From NCBI RefSeq assembly GCF_900109995.1, contig NZ_FOCB01000016.1:48351-112350 (forward strand): DNA of 64,000 bases. The letters are read 5' to 3'. This document shows, in pieces, positions 26,737 through 35,609 of the stretch; position 1 is the first letter of the stretch, and every line of letters begins with the position of its first letter. The notes below the pieces were generated by a model, which was not told the DNA's origin, ran no database searches, and saw only the letters and a list, made by a program, of their open reading frames with translations. A program made the translations under genes and the position numbers. The DNA comes from Pseudomonas sp. ok272. Its GTDB lineage: Bacteria > Pseudomonadota > Gammaproteobacteria > Pseudomonadales > Pseudomonadaceae.

Positions 26737-26789
26737 GGGCGTCCCGATATCGCAGCCACACTCGTGGCGAGCGAGCTTGCTCGCGCTGG
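26737..26789 (-). repeat. REP-like palindromic repeat, copy 3 (inverted)
   Basis: Reads gggcgtcccgatatcg and then tcgtggcgagcgagcttgct on the plus strand, the inverse of the arrangement at 23662-23715. The rest of the 356-base gap between tesE and the LigB-type gene contains the tesE operator and nothing else recognised. Confidence 0.6.
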
Positions 26790-26901
26790 ACGACGTCGCC
26801 GTCCCTTTTTATCGGGTCGCTGCGCGACCCAGCGCGGGTACGCCGATGGGCCAGGTACCCAAGGCCCGTTGTCCCATCACCCTCATGAGGTTGTGCCTTC
26901 G

Positions 26902-27699
26902 ATGAGTCTTCCGAGTCTGTTCATCCCCCATGGGGCAGGTCCCTGTTTCTTCATGCGCTGGACTTACGGCCCGAGCGAGATGTGGCAGGCGATGGGGGCG
27001 TGGCTCCAGGGTCTGGCGGCGAGCCTGCCCGAGCGGCCGAAGGCGATCCTGGTCGTTTCGGCGCACTGGGAGGCCGAGTCGTTCAGGCTGACCGCCAGCC
27101 CAACCCCGGAGCTGATCTACGATTACAGCGGTTTCCCCGCGCATACCTATCAATTGCAGTATCCGGTGGCCGGCGCGCCCTGGCTGGCCAGGGCAGCGTG
27201 CGAGCGCTTGTGCGCCGCCGGGCTGGCGGCCACGCTCGATGCCTCGCGCGGGCTGGATCACGGCGCCTTCATTCCGTTCAAGCTGATCTATCCGCAGGCG
27301 GATATCCCCATGGTGCAACTGTCGCTGCGCGATGATCTGGACCCTGCCGCGCACCTGGCGGCCGGGGCGGCGTTGGCGGGATTGCGCGAGCAGGGCGTGC
27401 TGATCGTGGGCAGCGGCATGTCATTCCACAACATGCGCCCATCGGGCGCGGACCAGGCTGAGCGGGGACAGGCATTCGATGACTGGTTGTTCGAGACGCT
27501 AATGTCGGCGCCACCCATGCAACGGCAGCGCCTGTGCCAATGGGCGGCGGCCCCGCAGGCACGCTTCGCCCATCCGCGCGAGGAACACCTGCTGCCCTTG
27601 CTGGTGGCCAGCGCCGCGGCCGGCAACCTGCCCGCGCGGCGGGTCTACACCGAGCGGCTGGGGGGGCTCATTGCGGTCTCGGCCTATCGCTTCGGCTAG
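26902..27699 (+). CDS. LigB/DODA-type extradiol ring-cleavage dioxygenase family protein
   Basis: A 265-residue class III extradiol dioxygenase-fold protein (DODA/YgiD type). Non-haem metal ligands expected for the family are visible: an early His in SLFIPHGAG, one in ILVVSAHWE, the motif LDHGAFIPFKLIYPQADIPM and a later His in VGSGMSFHNMR. Bacterial relatives open catecholic rings such as DOPA, but many have no known substrate. It is the only plus-strand gene among minus-strand steroid genes and shares its stop with the convergent isomerase gene. It could act on an aromatic side product, or be unrelated to steroids. Confidence 0.85.
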   Translation: MSLPSLFIPHGAGPCFFMRWTYGPSEMWQAMGAWLQGLAASLPERPKAILVVSAHWEAESFRLTASPTPELIYDYSGFPAHTYQLQYPVAGAPWLARAACERLCAAGLAATLDASRGLDHGAFIPFKLIYPQADIPMVQLSLRDDLDPAAHLAAGAALAGLREQGVLIVGSGMSFHNMRPSGADQAERGQAFDDWLFETLMSAPPMQRQRLCQWAAAPQARFAHPREEHLLPLLVASAAAGNLPARRVYTERLGGLIAVSAYRFG

Positions 27700-28097
27700 C
27701 CGTCGCGGTTGTCGGTCGAGGCATTGACCTCAATGTCGCCAGGGCCGAAATAGGCCCGCATGGTTGTGATGAGCCCGGCGTCGTCGAAGGTCATCACATC
27801 AATGACCCGCACCCGGGCTTCACCCTGGGGGAGCTTCACCACGGCATCGAAGGCCATCGCGCCAGCGTCACCGTGAGAGCCGCGGATCGGCGCGCAGAGT
27901 TGCAGGGTGGCGCCGTTGGCCATGGCGCCGCGGTAGAACTCGACGATCTGTGCCTTGCCCTGGCGCGGTGGTGTGCCGTAGGGGTCTTCTACCGTCGCGT
28001 CGTCATGGTAGAGGGCAATGAGGGTCTGCAGGTCATTGCGGTTGAAGGCGTCGATGTAGGCTTGAAGGGCATTTTTTATCTGGGTTTGGCTTGGCAT
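27696..28097 (-). CDS. ksi: Steroid delta5-isomerase (3-ketosteroid isomerase, SnoaL/NTF2 fold)
   Basis: A 133-residue isomerase that moves the delta5 double bond of 3-oxo-delta5-steroids to delta4. The classical residues are in place: Tyr14 (oxyanion hole), Asp38 as proton shuttle in DDATVEDPYG, and Asp100 in RVIDVMTFDD (Asp99 in Comamonas numbering). Length matches the known enzymes. The ATG is used because the longer frame has no family similarity upstream. It lies 65 bases after the MFS gene and ends at CTAG, which supplies stop codons to both this and the convergent gene. Confidence 0.92.
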   Translation of the reverse strand: MPSQTQIKNALQAYIDAFNRNDLQTLIALYHDDATVEDPYGTPPRQGKAQIVEFYRGAMANGATLQLCAPIRGSHGDAGAMAFDAVVKLPQGEARVRVIDVMTFDDAGLITTMRAYFGPGDIEVNASTDNRDG

Positions 28098-28162
28098 GTC
28101 GGCTCCTTGTTCAGGCGATGGTGTTCGGGTTTGGGGGGACTTGGCCGACAGGCTGCGGCCGT

Positions 28163-29389
28163 TCATGGGTGGTGCACAGGGTTTTTTGTGTGCGCCATGG
28201 CCAGGGTCGTCAGGGCGGCCAGTACCAGCAGACCGGTGGTGCAACCCAGGGCCAGGGCGTAGGAGTAGCGTTCGGCGAGCACCCCGATGAGCACGGGGCC
28301 GATGACCATGCCGAGGTCGGCGGCCATCTGGTAGCCGGCGATGACGGTCCCCCCCCGGCCATTGGCGGTGTCGCCCGCGATGGCGGCTGCGGCGGTGGTG
28401 CAGAACGCGGTGCCGAGGCCCATCAGCGCCAGTCCGGCCAGGTAGGCTGCCAGCGAGTGTCCGCCCTGGATGACCAGGTAGCTGCTCAGCACCAGACCGA
28501 GGCCGAGCATCAGGCTGGGCTTGCGGCCCCAGGTGTCCACCCATTGGCCGGCCTTGGGCAGCAGCAGGGTTTGGCTCAGTGCGCCGATGGTCAGGCTGAT
28601 GCCGATCCATTTCGCCGGCTGGTTGAGCACCGTCAACAGGAACAGCGGCAGCACGGACACCCTGACGCCGTAGACGGCGAAGCCGATGGCGAAATTGCTG
28701 GCGATTGCGGATCGGTAAGCGGCCCGTTGCAGCGCCTGGGGAAAGCTGACCGGCACCTGCTCGTCACTGTTCGACGCACGTTGCGCCTGCCGCAGGTGCC
28801 GCAGCAGCAGTGCCGCGACCAGGGCGGCGGCTCCCGTTCCCGCGCCATAGATGAAGAAGGGCAGGCGCACGGACATCCCCACGAACAGGCTGCCAATGGC
28901 GGGGCCGGTCACGGTCCCGACGTAGTAGGCCCCCATGAACAGGCCTGCTGCCCGGCCCCGGTGGCTGGCGGCGGTGGTGCGCAGCATCAGGCTCATGGCC
29001 GACACGCTGTAGAGGATCGAGCCCACACCGCACAACCCGCGCAAGGCCAGCAACTGCTCGGCGGAGGTGGAAAACCCGGCCCCCACGCTGCCGAGGGTCA
29101 TGAGCCCGAGACCGGCGCAGAGCACTCGGTATTCGCCCCAGCGATTGAGCAGCCGTCCGCCCGGCCAGGCCATCAGCAGGCGAGCGAGGGGAAAGGCGGC
29201 GATGATCATGCCGATCATGCTGCTCCCCACGCCCAGGGCCTGGCCAAACACCGGGATGGCCGGTGACTGGATGCCGAAGCCCACGGCGGAGATAAAGCTG
29301 ATCACGCACAGGCAGCGTACTTCCGTGGAGATACCCGCCAGCCAACCGGTGTCTGCAGTGGCCTTGGCCATGGGGTGTTCAGCGTCCAT
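28163..29389 (-). CDS. MFS transporter
   Basis: A 408-residue major facilitator protein with 12 predicted membrane helices. The loop between helices 2 and 3 has the MFS A-motif form (PGGRLLNRWGEYRVL), and a second GQWVDTWGRKP occurs after helix 8, marking the two six-helix halves. Its start overlaps the end of the enoyl-CoA hydratase gene by 11 bases, so it belongs to the steroid operon. It may import a steroid or export an intermediate; the sequence does not decide. Confidence 0.9.
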   Translation of the reverse strand: MDAEHPMAKATADTGWLAGISTEVRCLCVISFISAVGFGIQSPAIPVFGQALGVGSSMIGMIIAAFPLARLLMAWPGGRLLNRWGEYRVLCAGLGLMTLGSVGAGFSTSAEQLLALRGLCGVGSILYSVSAMSLMLRTTAASHRGRAAGLFMGAYYVGTVTGPAIGSLFVGMSVRLPFFIYGAGTGAAALVAALLLRHLRQAQRASNSDEQVPVSFPQALQRAAYRSAIASNFAIGFAVYGVRVSVLPLFLLTVLNQPAKWIGISLTIGALSQTLLLPKAGQWVDTWGRKPSLMLGLGLVLSSYLVIQGGHSLAAYLAGLALMGLGTAFCTTAAAAIAGDTANGRGGTVIAGYQMAADLGMVIGPVLIGVLAERYSYALALGCTTGLLVLAALTTLAMAHTKNPVHHP

Positions 29390-30188
29390 GGAAGGTGGGC
29401 TGGCGCTTTTGCGCGAAGGCGCTGGCCGCTTCCTGGTGATCCGCGCTGAGGAAGGTCGCCGCTTCCAGTTGCAGGCCCAGGTCGGTCACCAGTTGGCTGC
29501 GCTGGCGCAGGATCTGGTTCAGCGTGCGCTTGGTGCCTTGCAGCGCCAGCGGGGGGAGGGCGGCCATGCGCTCGGCCATCTGCAGTGCCTGATCGTGAAG
29601 CTCGGCGACCGGCATGGCGCGCAGGGCCAGGCCGAGTCGGACCGCTTCGCTGGCGCTGAGGCGCTCGCCGGTCATCAGGTAGTACTTGGCGGCGCCGAGG
29701 GGCATGCCCAGGGGCCAGGCCAGCGCGCCCCCATCGCCTGCGACCAGGCCGATGGGCACATGGGTGTCGGCGATCTGGGCGTCATCGGCGACCAGCACCA
29801 CATCGCAGAGCAGGGCCAGGGTTGCGCCCAGCCCCATGGCGTAACCCTGCACGGCGGCGATGATCGGCTGCGGGACGTCGAGGAAACGCTCGATCAGATT
29901 CGCCGCGCCGTGGGTGACCAGGGCCATGGTTTCGTAAGGGCTGCGCTCGTTGGTCGGGGCCTCGGCAAACGATTTGACGTCGCCGCCGACACAGAAGGCC
30001 CGCCCTGCACCCTGGAGCACCACGGCCCGGATACTGGTGTCGTGGCGCAGGTCGGCAAGCAGGGCTTCGAGGCCTTCATGCATGTCGTCGCCGACGGCAT
30101 TGAGGCGCTCGGGGCGATTGAGGGTCAGCGCCAGGACGTGGCCACGACGCTCGGCGAGGATGCTGCGAAAACGACTGTAATCGATCAT
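29379..30188 (-). CDS. Enoyl-CoA hydratase/isomerase family protein (crotonase)
   Basis: A 269-residue crotonase-fold protein. Oxyanion-hole segments are visible in LQGAGRAFCVGGDVKSF and VQGYAMGLGATLALLCDVVL, with IGLVAGDGGALAWPLGMPLG carrying the region of the second catalytic residue. The ATG at 30188 is preferred because GGAG lies seven bases upstream; an ATG four codons earlier lacks a ribosome site. It is probably a hydratase, isomerase or ring-opening hydrolase for a CoA-bound steroid intermediate; the exact reaction cannot be read from sequence. It is one of two adjacent paralogues. Confidence 0.85.
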   Translation of the reverse strand: MIDYSRFRSILAERRGHVLALTLNRPERLNAVGDDMHEGLEALLADLRHDTSIRAVVLQGAGRAFCVGGDVKSFAEAPTNERSPYETMALVTHGAANLIERFLDVPQPIIAAVQGYAMGLGATLALLCDVVLVADDAQIADTHVPIGLVAGDGGALAWPLGMPLGAAKYYLMTGERLSASEAVRLGLALRAMPVAELHDQALQMAERMAALPPLALQGTKRTLNQILRQRSQLVTDLGLQLEAATFLSADHQEAASAFAQKRQPTFHGR

Positions 30189-30218
30189 GGGGAACTCCAT
30201 TCTGGGGATGAGTGGGCG

Positions 30219-30977
30219 TCAGCGGCGCCCAAGTTTTTCCAGCATCGCCGCGCGCGCGCGTTCGCGGTCGGGATCGAGGATGGCCAGGTGCTGCAGGGTG
30301 ACTTCGGCCTCCAGTTGCTCGGCCAGGCTGTTGCGTGCGGCCTGGGCCAACAAGCGCTTGGTCAGCCCTACGGCGAGTCCGGGCTTGCTGGCCAGTTGCT
30401 CGGCCAGCGCCAGTGCGTGTCCAAGCAGGTGCTCGGGGGGCAGCACTTCGCTCACCAGGCCCCACTCAAGGGCTTCTTCGGCGCTCAGCCGGCGATTGCT
30501 GGCCAGCCAGGCAAACGCCCGGGAGTAACCCAGGAGCCGAGTGATGAACCAACTGCCGCCGGCATCCGGGACCAGCCCGATGTCGACGAACGCTGGGACG
30601 AACTTGGCGTTGCTGGACGCGATGCGGATATCGGCGGCGCAGGCCAGCGACAGTCCGGCGCCTGCGGCGGCCCCGTTGACGGCGGCAATCACGGGCTTGT
30701 CCAGGGCGGCCATGGACAGGGTGTGTGCATTGAGGGTGTGGCGCATCGTGCGATGCCCCATGACCTCGGGGGCGGGCCGTGCGTTAAGGTCGGCGCCCGC
30801 GCAGAAGCCACGCCCGGCGCCCGTCAGCACCACCGCGCGCACCTGTGGGTCACTGGCCTCATGCCAGGCGTCAGAGAGCTCATCATGCATCTGCGCATCG
30901 AGCGCGTTCAGCGCCTCTGGGCGGTTGAGTGTGACCAGCAGCAGCGAGCCCTGGCGTTCACGCAGGACGCTACTCAT
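30219..30977 (-). CDS. Enoyl-CoA hydratase/isomerase family protein (crotonase), second paralogue
   Basis: A 252-residue crotonase. Features: LTGAGRGFCAGADLNARPAP, NGAAAGAGLSLACAADIRIA and FVDIGLVPDAGGSWFITRLL. The aspartate in the last motif replaces the catalytic glutamate of classical hydratases, as in isomerase-type members such as PaaG. The start codon overlaps the upstream thiolase stop by ATGA. Confidence 0.85.
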   Translation of the reverse strand: MSSVLRERQGSLLLVTLNRPEALNALDAQMHDELSDAWHEASDPQVRAVVLTGAGRGFCAGADLNARPAPEVMGHRTMRHTLNAHTLSMAALDKPVIAAVNGAAAGAGLSLACAADIRIASSNAKFVPAFVDIGLVPDAGGSWFITRLLGYSRAFAWLASNRRLSAEEALEWGLVSEVLPPEHLLGHALALAEQLASKPGLAVGLTKRLLAQAARNSLAEQLEAEVTLQHLAILDPDRERARAAMLEKLGRR

Positions 30978-32146
30978 AGCGTGGCCCCCGTTCCGAGGAT
31001 GGCGGTGACCTGGCTGGAGAATTGGCCGCCGTTGCCGTGGGCCAGCGCCAGTTCCACGCCGGCCTGCTGGCGTGCCCCGGCTTCGCCGCGCAACTGTCGG
31101 GTGGCTTCGATGAGGGCGAAAATGCCGTACATGCCGGGATGGCAGTAGGACAGGCCGCCGCCATTGGTATTGACCGCCAGCGTTCCGCCCGGAGCGATGC
31201 GGCCGTCGGCGACGAACGCGCCGCCTTCGCCCTTGGGGCAAAACCCGAGGTCCTCCAGGAACATGATGGTGTTGATGGTGAAGGCGTCGTAGAGCTGCAC
31301 CACGTCGATCTCGGCCGGCCTGACTCCGGCCATGGCGTAGGCCCTGGCGCTGGAGTCGACGGCACAGGTGGTGGTCAGGTCAGGCATCTGGGAAATGCTC
31401 CGGTGCGAGTGCGCCTCGCCGGCGCCGAGCAGGTAGACCGGCGGCTTGGGCAGGTCGCGTGCGCGGTCGGCACGGGTCATCACCAGGGCGCCACCGCCAT
31501 CGGTGACCAGGCAGCAGTCACGGACGCTGAGTGGGCTGGCGATGATCTTGCTGGCCAGTACCTCGGCAATGCTCAGCGCGCCCTTGTCGTGGCAGAACGC
31601 GACGGGGTTGAGCTGTGCCCAGGCGCGTGCGGCAACGGCCACTTCGGCCAGTTGTTCGCGGGTCGTGCCGTATTGATACATGTGCCGGGCCGTGACCAGG
31701 GCATAGCCGGACAACGGGTGGCGCGGCTTGTACGGCGCTTCGTAGTTCGGCAGCTCCAGCACGCCGCCCAGCGGTTGCCGGCGTTGGGCATCCGCGCGCG
31801 GGGTACTGCCGTAGACGATCAGCGCGGTGTCGCACAGCCCTGCCTTCAGGGCGGCCGCCGCGTGGAACACATAGGACAGGAACGAGCTGCCGCCCATGTT
31901 GCCGCTGTCGCTGTAGCGGGGGCGGATCCCCAGGTATTCGCCCAGGTCCAGGTTCGACATGTAGCGGCCCGCGACGCAGCCGAACAGGCCGTCGACGTCC
32001 CGGGTGCGCAGGCCCGCCTCGCCAAGCGCGCGCACCGCCGCCTGGGCGGCCAGCTCGATGGGGTAGCGCTGTGGGCCGACGTCGCCGAGGTCCGATTCGG
32101 CGACCCCGACAATCGCAGCGGCACCCCGCAGGTCATGTTGAGTCAT
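30974..32146 (-). CDS. Thiolase-fold protein, Ltp2-like steroid side-chain aldolase (candidate)
   Basis: A 390-residue thiolase-superfamily protein of the lipid-transfer (SCP-x/Ltp2) branch. Typical stretches are AAIVGVAESDLGDVGPQRYP, MGGSSFLSYVFHAAAALKAG, DVVQLYDAFTINTIMFLEDL and NTNGGGLSYCHPGMYG. Members of this branch that pair with a DUF35 protein are retro-aldolases releasing propionyl- or acetyl-CoA from a beta-hydroxyacyl-CoA side chain. Here the DUF35 gene is directly upstream with a four-base overlap, which strongly favours the aldolase reading over a condensing thiolase. Distinguishing the two needs biochemical data. Confidence 0.85.
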   Translation of the reverse strand: MTQHDLRGAAAIVGVAESDLGDVGPQRYPIELAAQAAVRALGEAGLRTRDVDGLFGCVAGRYMSNLDLGEYLGIRPRYSDSGNMGGSSFLSYVFHAAAALKAGLCDTALIVYGSTPRADAQRRQPLGGVLELPNYEAPYKPRHPLSGYALVTARHMYQYGTTREQLAEVAVAARAWAQLNPVAFCHDKGALSIAEVLASKIIASPLSVRDCCLVTDGGGALVMTRADRARDLPKPPVYLLGAGEAHSHRSISQMPDLTTTCAVDSSARAYAMAGVRPAEIDVVQLYDAFTINTIMFLEDLGFCPKGEGGAFVADGRIAPGGTLAVNTNGGGLSYCHPGMYGIFALIEATRQLRGEAGARQQAGVELALAHGNGGQFSSQVTAILGTGATL

Positions 32147-32523
32147 GAGCGTTCTCCATCGGTGAGGTCGAATACCACGCGCGATTCCTCGCCTTCGAGG
32201 CGCTCCACCCGCGCCCGGACCCGGGCGCCGATGGACGGCGCATCGCAGCCAGGGACCGTGCTCATCATGCGAAAGCCTTCATCCAGGTCCACCAGCACCA
32301 GGTTGTAGTTGCGTTCCTTGTCGAAGATCACGCTGGAGGAATAGAGCGTGCCCAGCCCCAGGCTGTCGCGCAGCTGCAGTTCCACCGAGCCGCAACGCGA
32401 GCAACAAGGGCGCAGGTAGAACACCGCCTGGCCGCACTCGTGACAGTGTTGGTACACCAGGGCGCCCCGGCTCAGGCCTTCGAGGTAGCGCTGGTAGGGC
32501 GCTTGTTCGCGGATATCAGGCAT
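32143..32523 (-). CDS. Zn-ribbon/OB-fold DUF35 protein, partner of the thiolase-fold aldolase
   Basis: A 126-residue DUF35 protein. The rubredoxin-like zinc ribbon has Cys27-x2-Cys30 and Cys41-x2-Cys44 (YQHCHECG, CCSRCG), followed by an OB fold (LGTLYSSSVIFDKERNYNLV, RMMSTVPGCDAPSIGARVRA). In mycobacteria the same domain is the C-terminal half of ChsH2 and activates Ltp2; in this cluster it is a separate gene. It overlaps genes on both sides, so one-to-one expression with the aldolase is likely. Confidence 0.88.
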   Translation of the reverse strand: MPDIREQAPYQRYLEGLSRGALVYQHCHECGQAVFYLRPCCSRCGSVELQLRDSLGLGTLYSSSVIFDKERNYNLVLVDLDEGFRMMSTVPGCDAPSIGARVRARVERLEGEESRVVFDLTDGERS

Positions 32524-32983
32524 GTTGCGCGCCTCCGGGGGTGGTGTAGGCCGCGACGGCGGTGGCCGTCAGGACATCCTGGCGCTGGCCGTTGGCCGCT
32601 TCGCGCTGCACCAGCAGTTCACAGCTCACTTGTCTGGCGCCAGGGCCTTGCTGGGTGATCGCGGTGACGCGCCCACTGAGGATCAGGGTGTCGCCGGGCC
32701 AGACCTGGGAGACGTAACGAACCGAGTACTTGCGCAGTGCCGCCAGACCCAGCCAGGAGGTGGCGTAGGCCGAGAGGACGCCCGCCGTCAGCAGGCCATG
32801 GCCGAACACGCTGCGGTAGCCAGCGCGATGGGCGAAGGTCTCGTCGTGATGGATGGGGTTGAAGTCGCCGCTGGCACCGGCGTAGCGCACGATATCGGTG
32901 CGGCTGATCGGCCCGACGCGTCGCACAGGGGCGATGTCGCCGATCTGAAGGTGCGGGGAAGATGCATTGATCACACTGTTCAT
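32516..32983 (-). CDS. MaoC-type enoyl-CoA hydratase subunit, catalytic (ChsH1-like)
   Basis: A 155-residue single hot-dog domain with the R-hydratase motif YAGASGDFNPIHHDETFA, giving the catalytic pair Asp40 and His45, then GYRSVFGHGLLTAGVLSAYA. A single hot-dog is too small to bind a steroid-CoA alone, and the next gene upstream encodes a second hot-dog without the motif; together they resemble the ChsH1-ChsH2 heteromer. Overlaps by eight bases with DUF35 and four bases with the partner. Confidence 0.87.
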   Translation of the reverse strand: MNSVINASSPHLQIGDIAPVRRVGPISRTDIVRYAGASGDFNPIHHDETFAHRAGYRSVFGHGLLTAGVLSAYATSWLGLAALRKYSVRYVSQVWPGDTLILSGRVTAITQQGPGARQVSCELLVQREAANGQRQDVLTATAVAAYTTPGGAQHA

Positions 32984-33459
32984 GTTGGCAGTACCTCAGC
33001 CTTGTCCATGGGCGGCAGGGGGGGCAGTTCGATGATGGTGCTGCGGGCGATCAACGCCATTCGTTCATGCTCGTCATAGAACACCATCTCGCGCACGATC
33101 AGGGTCATCGGGCCCTTGGTGCCTTGCTTGTGGGTCACATCGGCGATGTGCGAGCGGACGGTGAACGTCTCGCCGGCCAGTAGCGGTCGCAGGTATTCCC
33201 ACTCATTGCCGCCGGCCAGCACGCGCGTGAGGTCGAGCTTGAGCGGGTTGCCGTCCTGGGCGGGCTGCCAGTGCAGGCAGACCGTGCTGAAGGTCGCGGG
33301 CGCGGGCGGGGCGCCGAAGTCCTGTTGGTGCGCGGCCTCGGAGTCGAAGTAATAGGCGTCGCTACAGAAGATCGCCTTGGCGAATTCGGCCACCTTGCCT
33401 TCTTCCACTTTGAAGCGGAAAGGGGGGAACTGGTAGCCGATCAGGGATTGGTCTGCCAT
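32980..33459 (-). CDS. MaoC-like hydratase subunit, apparently non-catalytic (ChsH2 N-domain-like)
   Basis: About 159 residues forming a hot-dog fold of the FAS1/MaoC_dehydratase_N type (IGYQFPPFRFKVEEGKVAEF, GAPPAPATFSTVCLHW, YLRPLLAGETFTVRSHIAD). The D-x4-H hydratase motif of its neighbour is absent, so it probably provides the acyl-binding half of a heteromer. The ATG with AAGGAG eight bases upstream is preferred to a GTG three codons earlier. Confidence 0.83.
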   Translation of the reverse strand: MADQSLIGYQFPPFRFKVEEGKVAEFAKAIFCSDAYYFDSEAAHQQDFGAPPAPATFSTVCLHWQPAQDGNPLKLDLTRVLAGGNEWEYLRPLLAGETFTVRSHIADVTHKQGTKGPMTLIVREMVFYDEHERMALIARSTIIELPPLPPMDKAEVLPT

Positions 33460-33464
33460 CGGGG

Positions 33465-35576
33465 TCACTCCTTCACCGCGTCGGCCAGTACGATCAGCGC
33501 ATCGGCGGCGATGGCCTTGCCGTCGTCGACCCGGATCGGGTTGATGTCGACTTCGCTGACTTCGTCAAGCTCCAGGGCCAGGTTGCCGACGCCGACCATG
33601 ATCGCGGCGATCTGCGTCTGTTCCTCGGCACTGAGGCCGCGTCGCCCCTGCACCAGGCGCCCCTGCAGCAATTGCCCGAGTGCGGCGCGAGCGGTGTCCA
33701 GGCCGAATGGCGGGCGCAGCAGGGTGGTCTGCGCCAGTTGCTCGACCAGCACGCCGCCCAGGCCCACCGCCACCATGGGACCGAACACCGGGTCGCGCTG
33801 CAGGCCGCAGGTCAGTTCCAGGCGCGCCGGCACCATCTGCTGGACCAGAACGCCGTCGAGGACGGCATGGGGGGCGCGTCGGCGGACTTCTTCGAACATG
33901 TCCCGATAGGCGTCCCGCACCGCATCCGCGCCCTGCAGGCCGAGGCGGATGGCCCCCGCATCGGACTTGTGTGGCAATTGATAGGACATGACCTTGAGCA
34001 CGACGTTACCGCCGATGCGTGCCGCCGCCGCGATGGCCTCTTCCTCGCTGTGGACCCACTCCTCGCGGGTGAGGGGAATGCCGTACTCGGCGAACAAGCG
34101 CTTGCCCTGGGCCTCCATCAGCACCTGTTCGCCCGGGGGCAATTGCAGGTGCGTTCGCGCACGCTGGGCCCGCTCGGCATTGGGCTCCCAGGCGTGATCG
34201 GCCGCGAGGCTGGCGCGCGTCGAGAAACGGTGCAGGGCGGCGAGCGATCGGGCGAGCCGCTGCGGATCGGTGTAGGTCGGCACGCCGGCCTGCGTCAAGG
34301 AGTCCACCAGGTTGGTGGAGAGCACGGCCATGGGTTTGTCAGTGCGCTGGTAGAGGGCGGCCAACTCGGTGTTCGACGCGGTGGCGCGCGCCCAGGTAAC
34401 CAGGGAGAGCATGTCGACCGATGGGCTCTGTGCGACCAGATTCTGCAGCGCGGCAATGGCCGCGGGTTTCACCGCGGCCGTGGTGTCGATGGGGTTGCTC
34501 ACGCTGCCGAAGAAGGGGCTATGCAGCACGTTGAGCATCTGGGCCTGCTGCGCGGGGGGGAAGGTCGGGACATCCAGGCCGTTCAGGCTGGCTTCGTCGG
34601 CCAGTAAGACCCCGGTGCCACCGGAGGCGGTAATGATCGCCAGGCGGTTGCCGGTGACACGACGGCCGTCCTGGAAGATCATGCCCAGGTCGAGCATCTC
34701 CTCCAGGCTGTGGGCCACGATCACGCCGAACTGACGGCAGACCGCGTCAAACACATCGACGGCGCCGACCACCGACGCGGTGTGGCTCATCGCGGCTTTG
34801 GCCGCCACCTCGGAGCGCCCGGCCTTGAGCACCACCAGCGGTTTGTCGAGCGCCTGGGCGCGGCGGGCTGCCGCGATGAAGACCTCGGGATCACGCAGGG
34901 TCTCACTGAACGCCAGCAGCACACGCACTTCCGGTCGCTCCACCAGGTAGCGCAAGACGCCGGCAATGTTCACGTCCAGCTCGTTACCGGTACTGACGAA
35001 CCAGCCCAGGCGCAGCCCGGTGAGCAGGCCCTTGGTGGTCAGGTAGGAACCGAAGCCGCCGCTCTGGGAGATCAGTGCCACGCTGCCGCCTGGGGGCACC
35101 GGCTCGTCCGGGCTCAGGGCGAAGTTGGCCATCACGCCGCCGGCGATGTTCAGGTAGCCGATGCAGTTGGGGCCCATCACCCGCACGCCACCGGCACGCG
35201 CGATCTCGGCGACGCGCTGCTGCAGGGCGAGCCCTTCGGCGCCCGCCTCGGCGAAGCCGGAAGAAAGCAGCACCACGCCACCCACGCCCTTGACCACGGC
35301 CTGTTCCATGATGCCTTCGACGGCCTGGTTGGCCACCGCGATGACCACCAGGTCAACGCTGAGCGGCACATCGAGCAGGCTGGCGTAGGCACGCGTGCCC
35401 TGGACGCTGTCGTCCTGGGGGTGGATCGGGTACAGCGCGCCGCCGAAGGAGCGCTTGAGGTTGGCGAATAGCAGGCCGCCGATGCTGTAGAGGTTGTTGG
35501 AGGCACCGACCATGGCGATGGTGCGTGGTGCCAGCAGGCGATCGAGATCGGGAGCGGCGGTGTCGATACGAGTCAT
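33465..35576 (-). CDS. NDP-forming acyl-CoA synthetase (acetate-CoA ligase ADP-forming family)
   Basis: A 703-residue fused alpha-beta ADP-forming acyl-CoA ligase. Order: CoA-binding Rossmann domain (residues 10-140; RTIAMVGASNNLYSIGGLLF), succinyl-CoA-ligase-like domains (150-455) with the phosphohistidine region KAAMSHTASVVGAVDVF, and a C-terminal ATP-grasp domain (480-695; VVLKVMSYQLPHKSDAGAIR, ELTCGLQRDPVFGPMVAVGL). It would activate a carboxylic acid as its CoA ester with ATP or reverse that step. Most steroid clusters use AMP-forming ligases, so this type in the operon is less usual. Confidence 0.92.
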   Translation of the reverse strand: MTRIDTAAPDLDRLLAPRTIAMVGASNNLYSIGGLLFANLKRSFGGALYPIHPQDDSVQGTRAYASLLDVPLSVDLVVIAVANQAVEGIMEQAVVKGVGGVVLLSSGFAEAGAEGLALQQRVAEIARAGGVRVMGPNCIGYLNIAGGVMANFALSPDEPVPPGGSVALISQSGGFGSYLTTKGLLTGLRLGWFVSTGNELDVNIAGVLRYLVERPEVRVLLAFSETLRDPEVFIAAARRAQALDKPLVVLKAGRSEVAAKAAMSHTASVVGAVDVFDAVCRQFGVIVAHSLEEMLDLGMIFQDGRRVTGNRLAIITASGGTGVLLADEASLNGLDVPTFPPAQQAQMLNVLHSPFFGSVSNPIDTTAAVKPAAIAALQNLVAQSPSVDMLSLVTWARATASNTELAALYQRTDKPMAVLSTNLVDSLTQAGVPTYTDPQRLARSLAALHRFSTRASLAADHAWEPNAERAQRARTHLQLPPGEQVLMEAQGKRLFAEYGIPLTREEWVHSEEEAIAAAARIGGNVVLKVMSYQLPHKSDAGAIRLGLQGADAVRDAYRDMFEEVRRRAPHAVLDGVLVQQMVPARLELTCGLQRDPVFGPMVAVGLGGVLVEQLAQTTLLRPPFGLDTARAALGQLLQGRLVQGRRGLSAEEQTQIAAIMVGVGNLALELDEVSEVDINPIRVDDGKAIAADALIVLADAVKE

Positions 35577-35609
35577 TGGGGTTGTCCTGTTCCGAACGGG
35601 CGTTTGCGC

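Noticed and set aside
29067..31148. A 693-codon plus-strand open frame across the two crotonase genes
   Set aside because: It runs antisense to two intact enzymes and encodes a compositionally biased sequence without domains.
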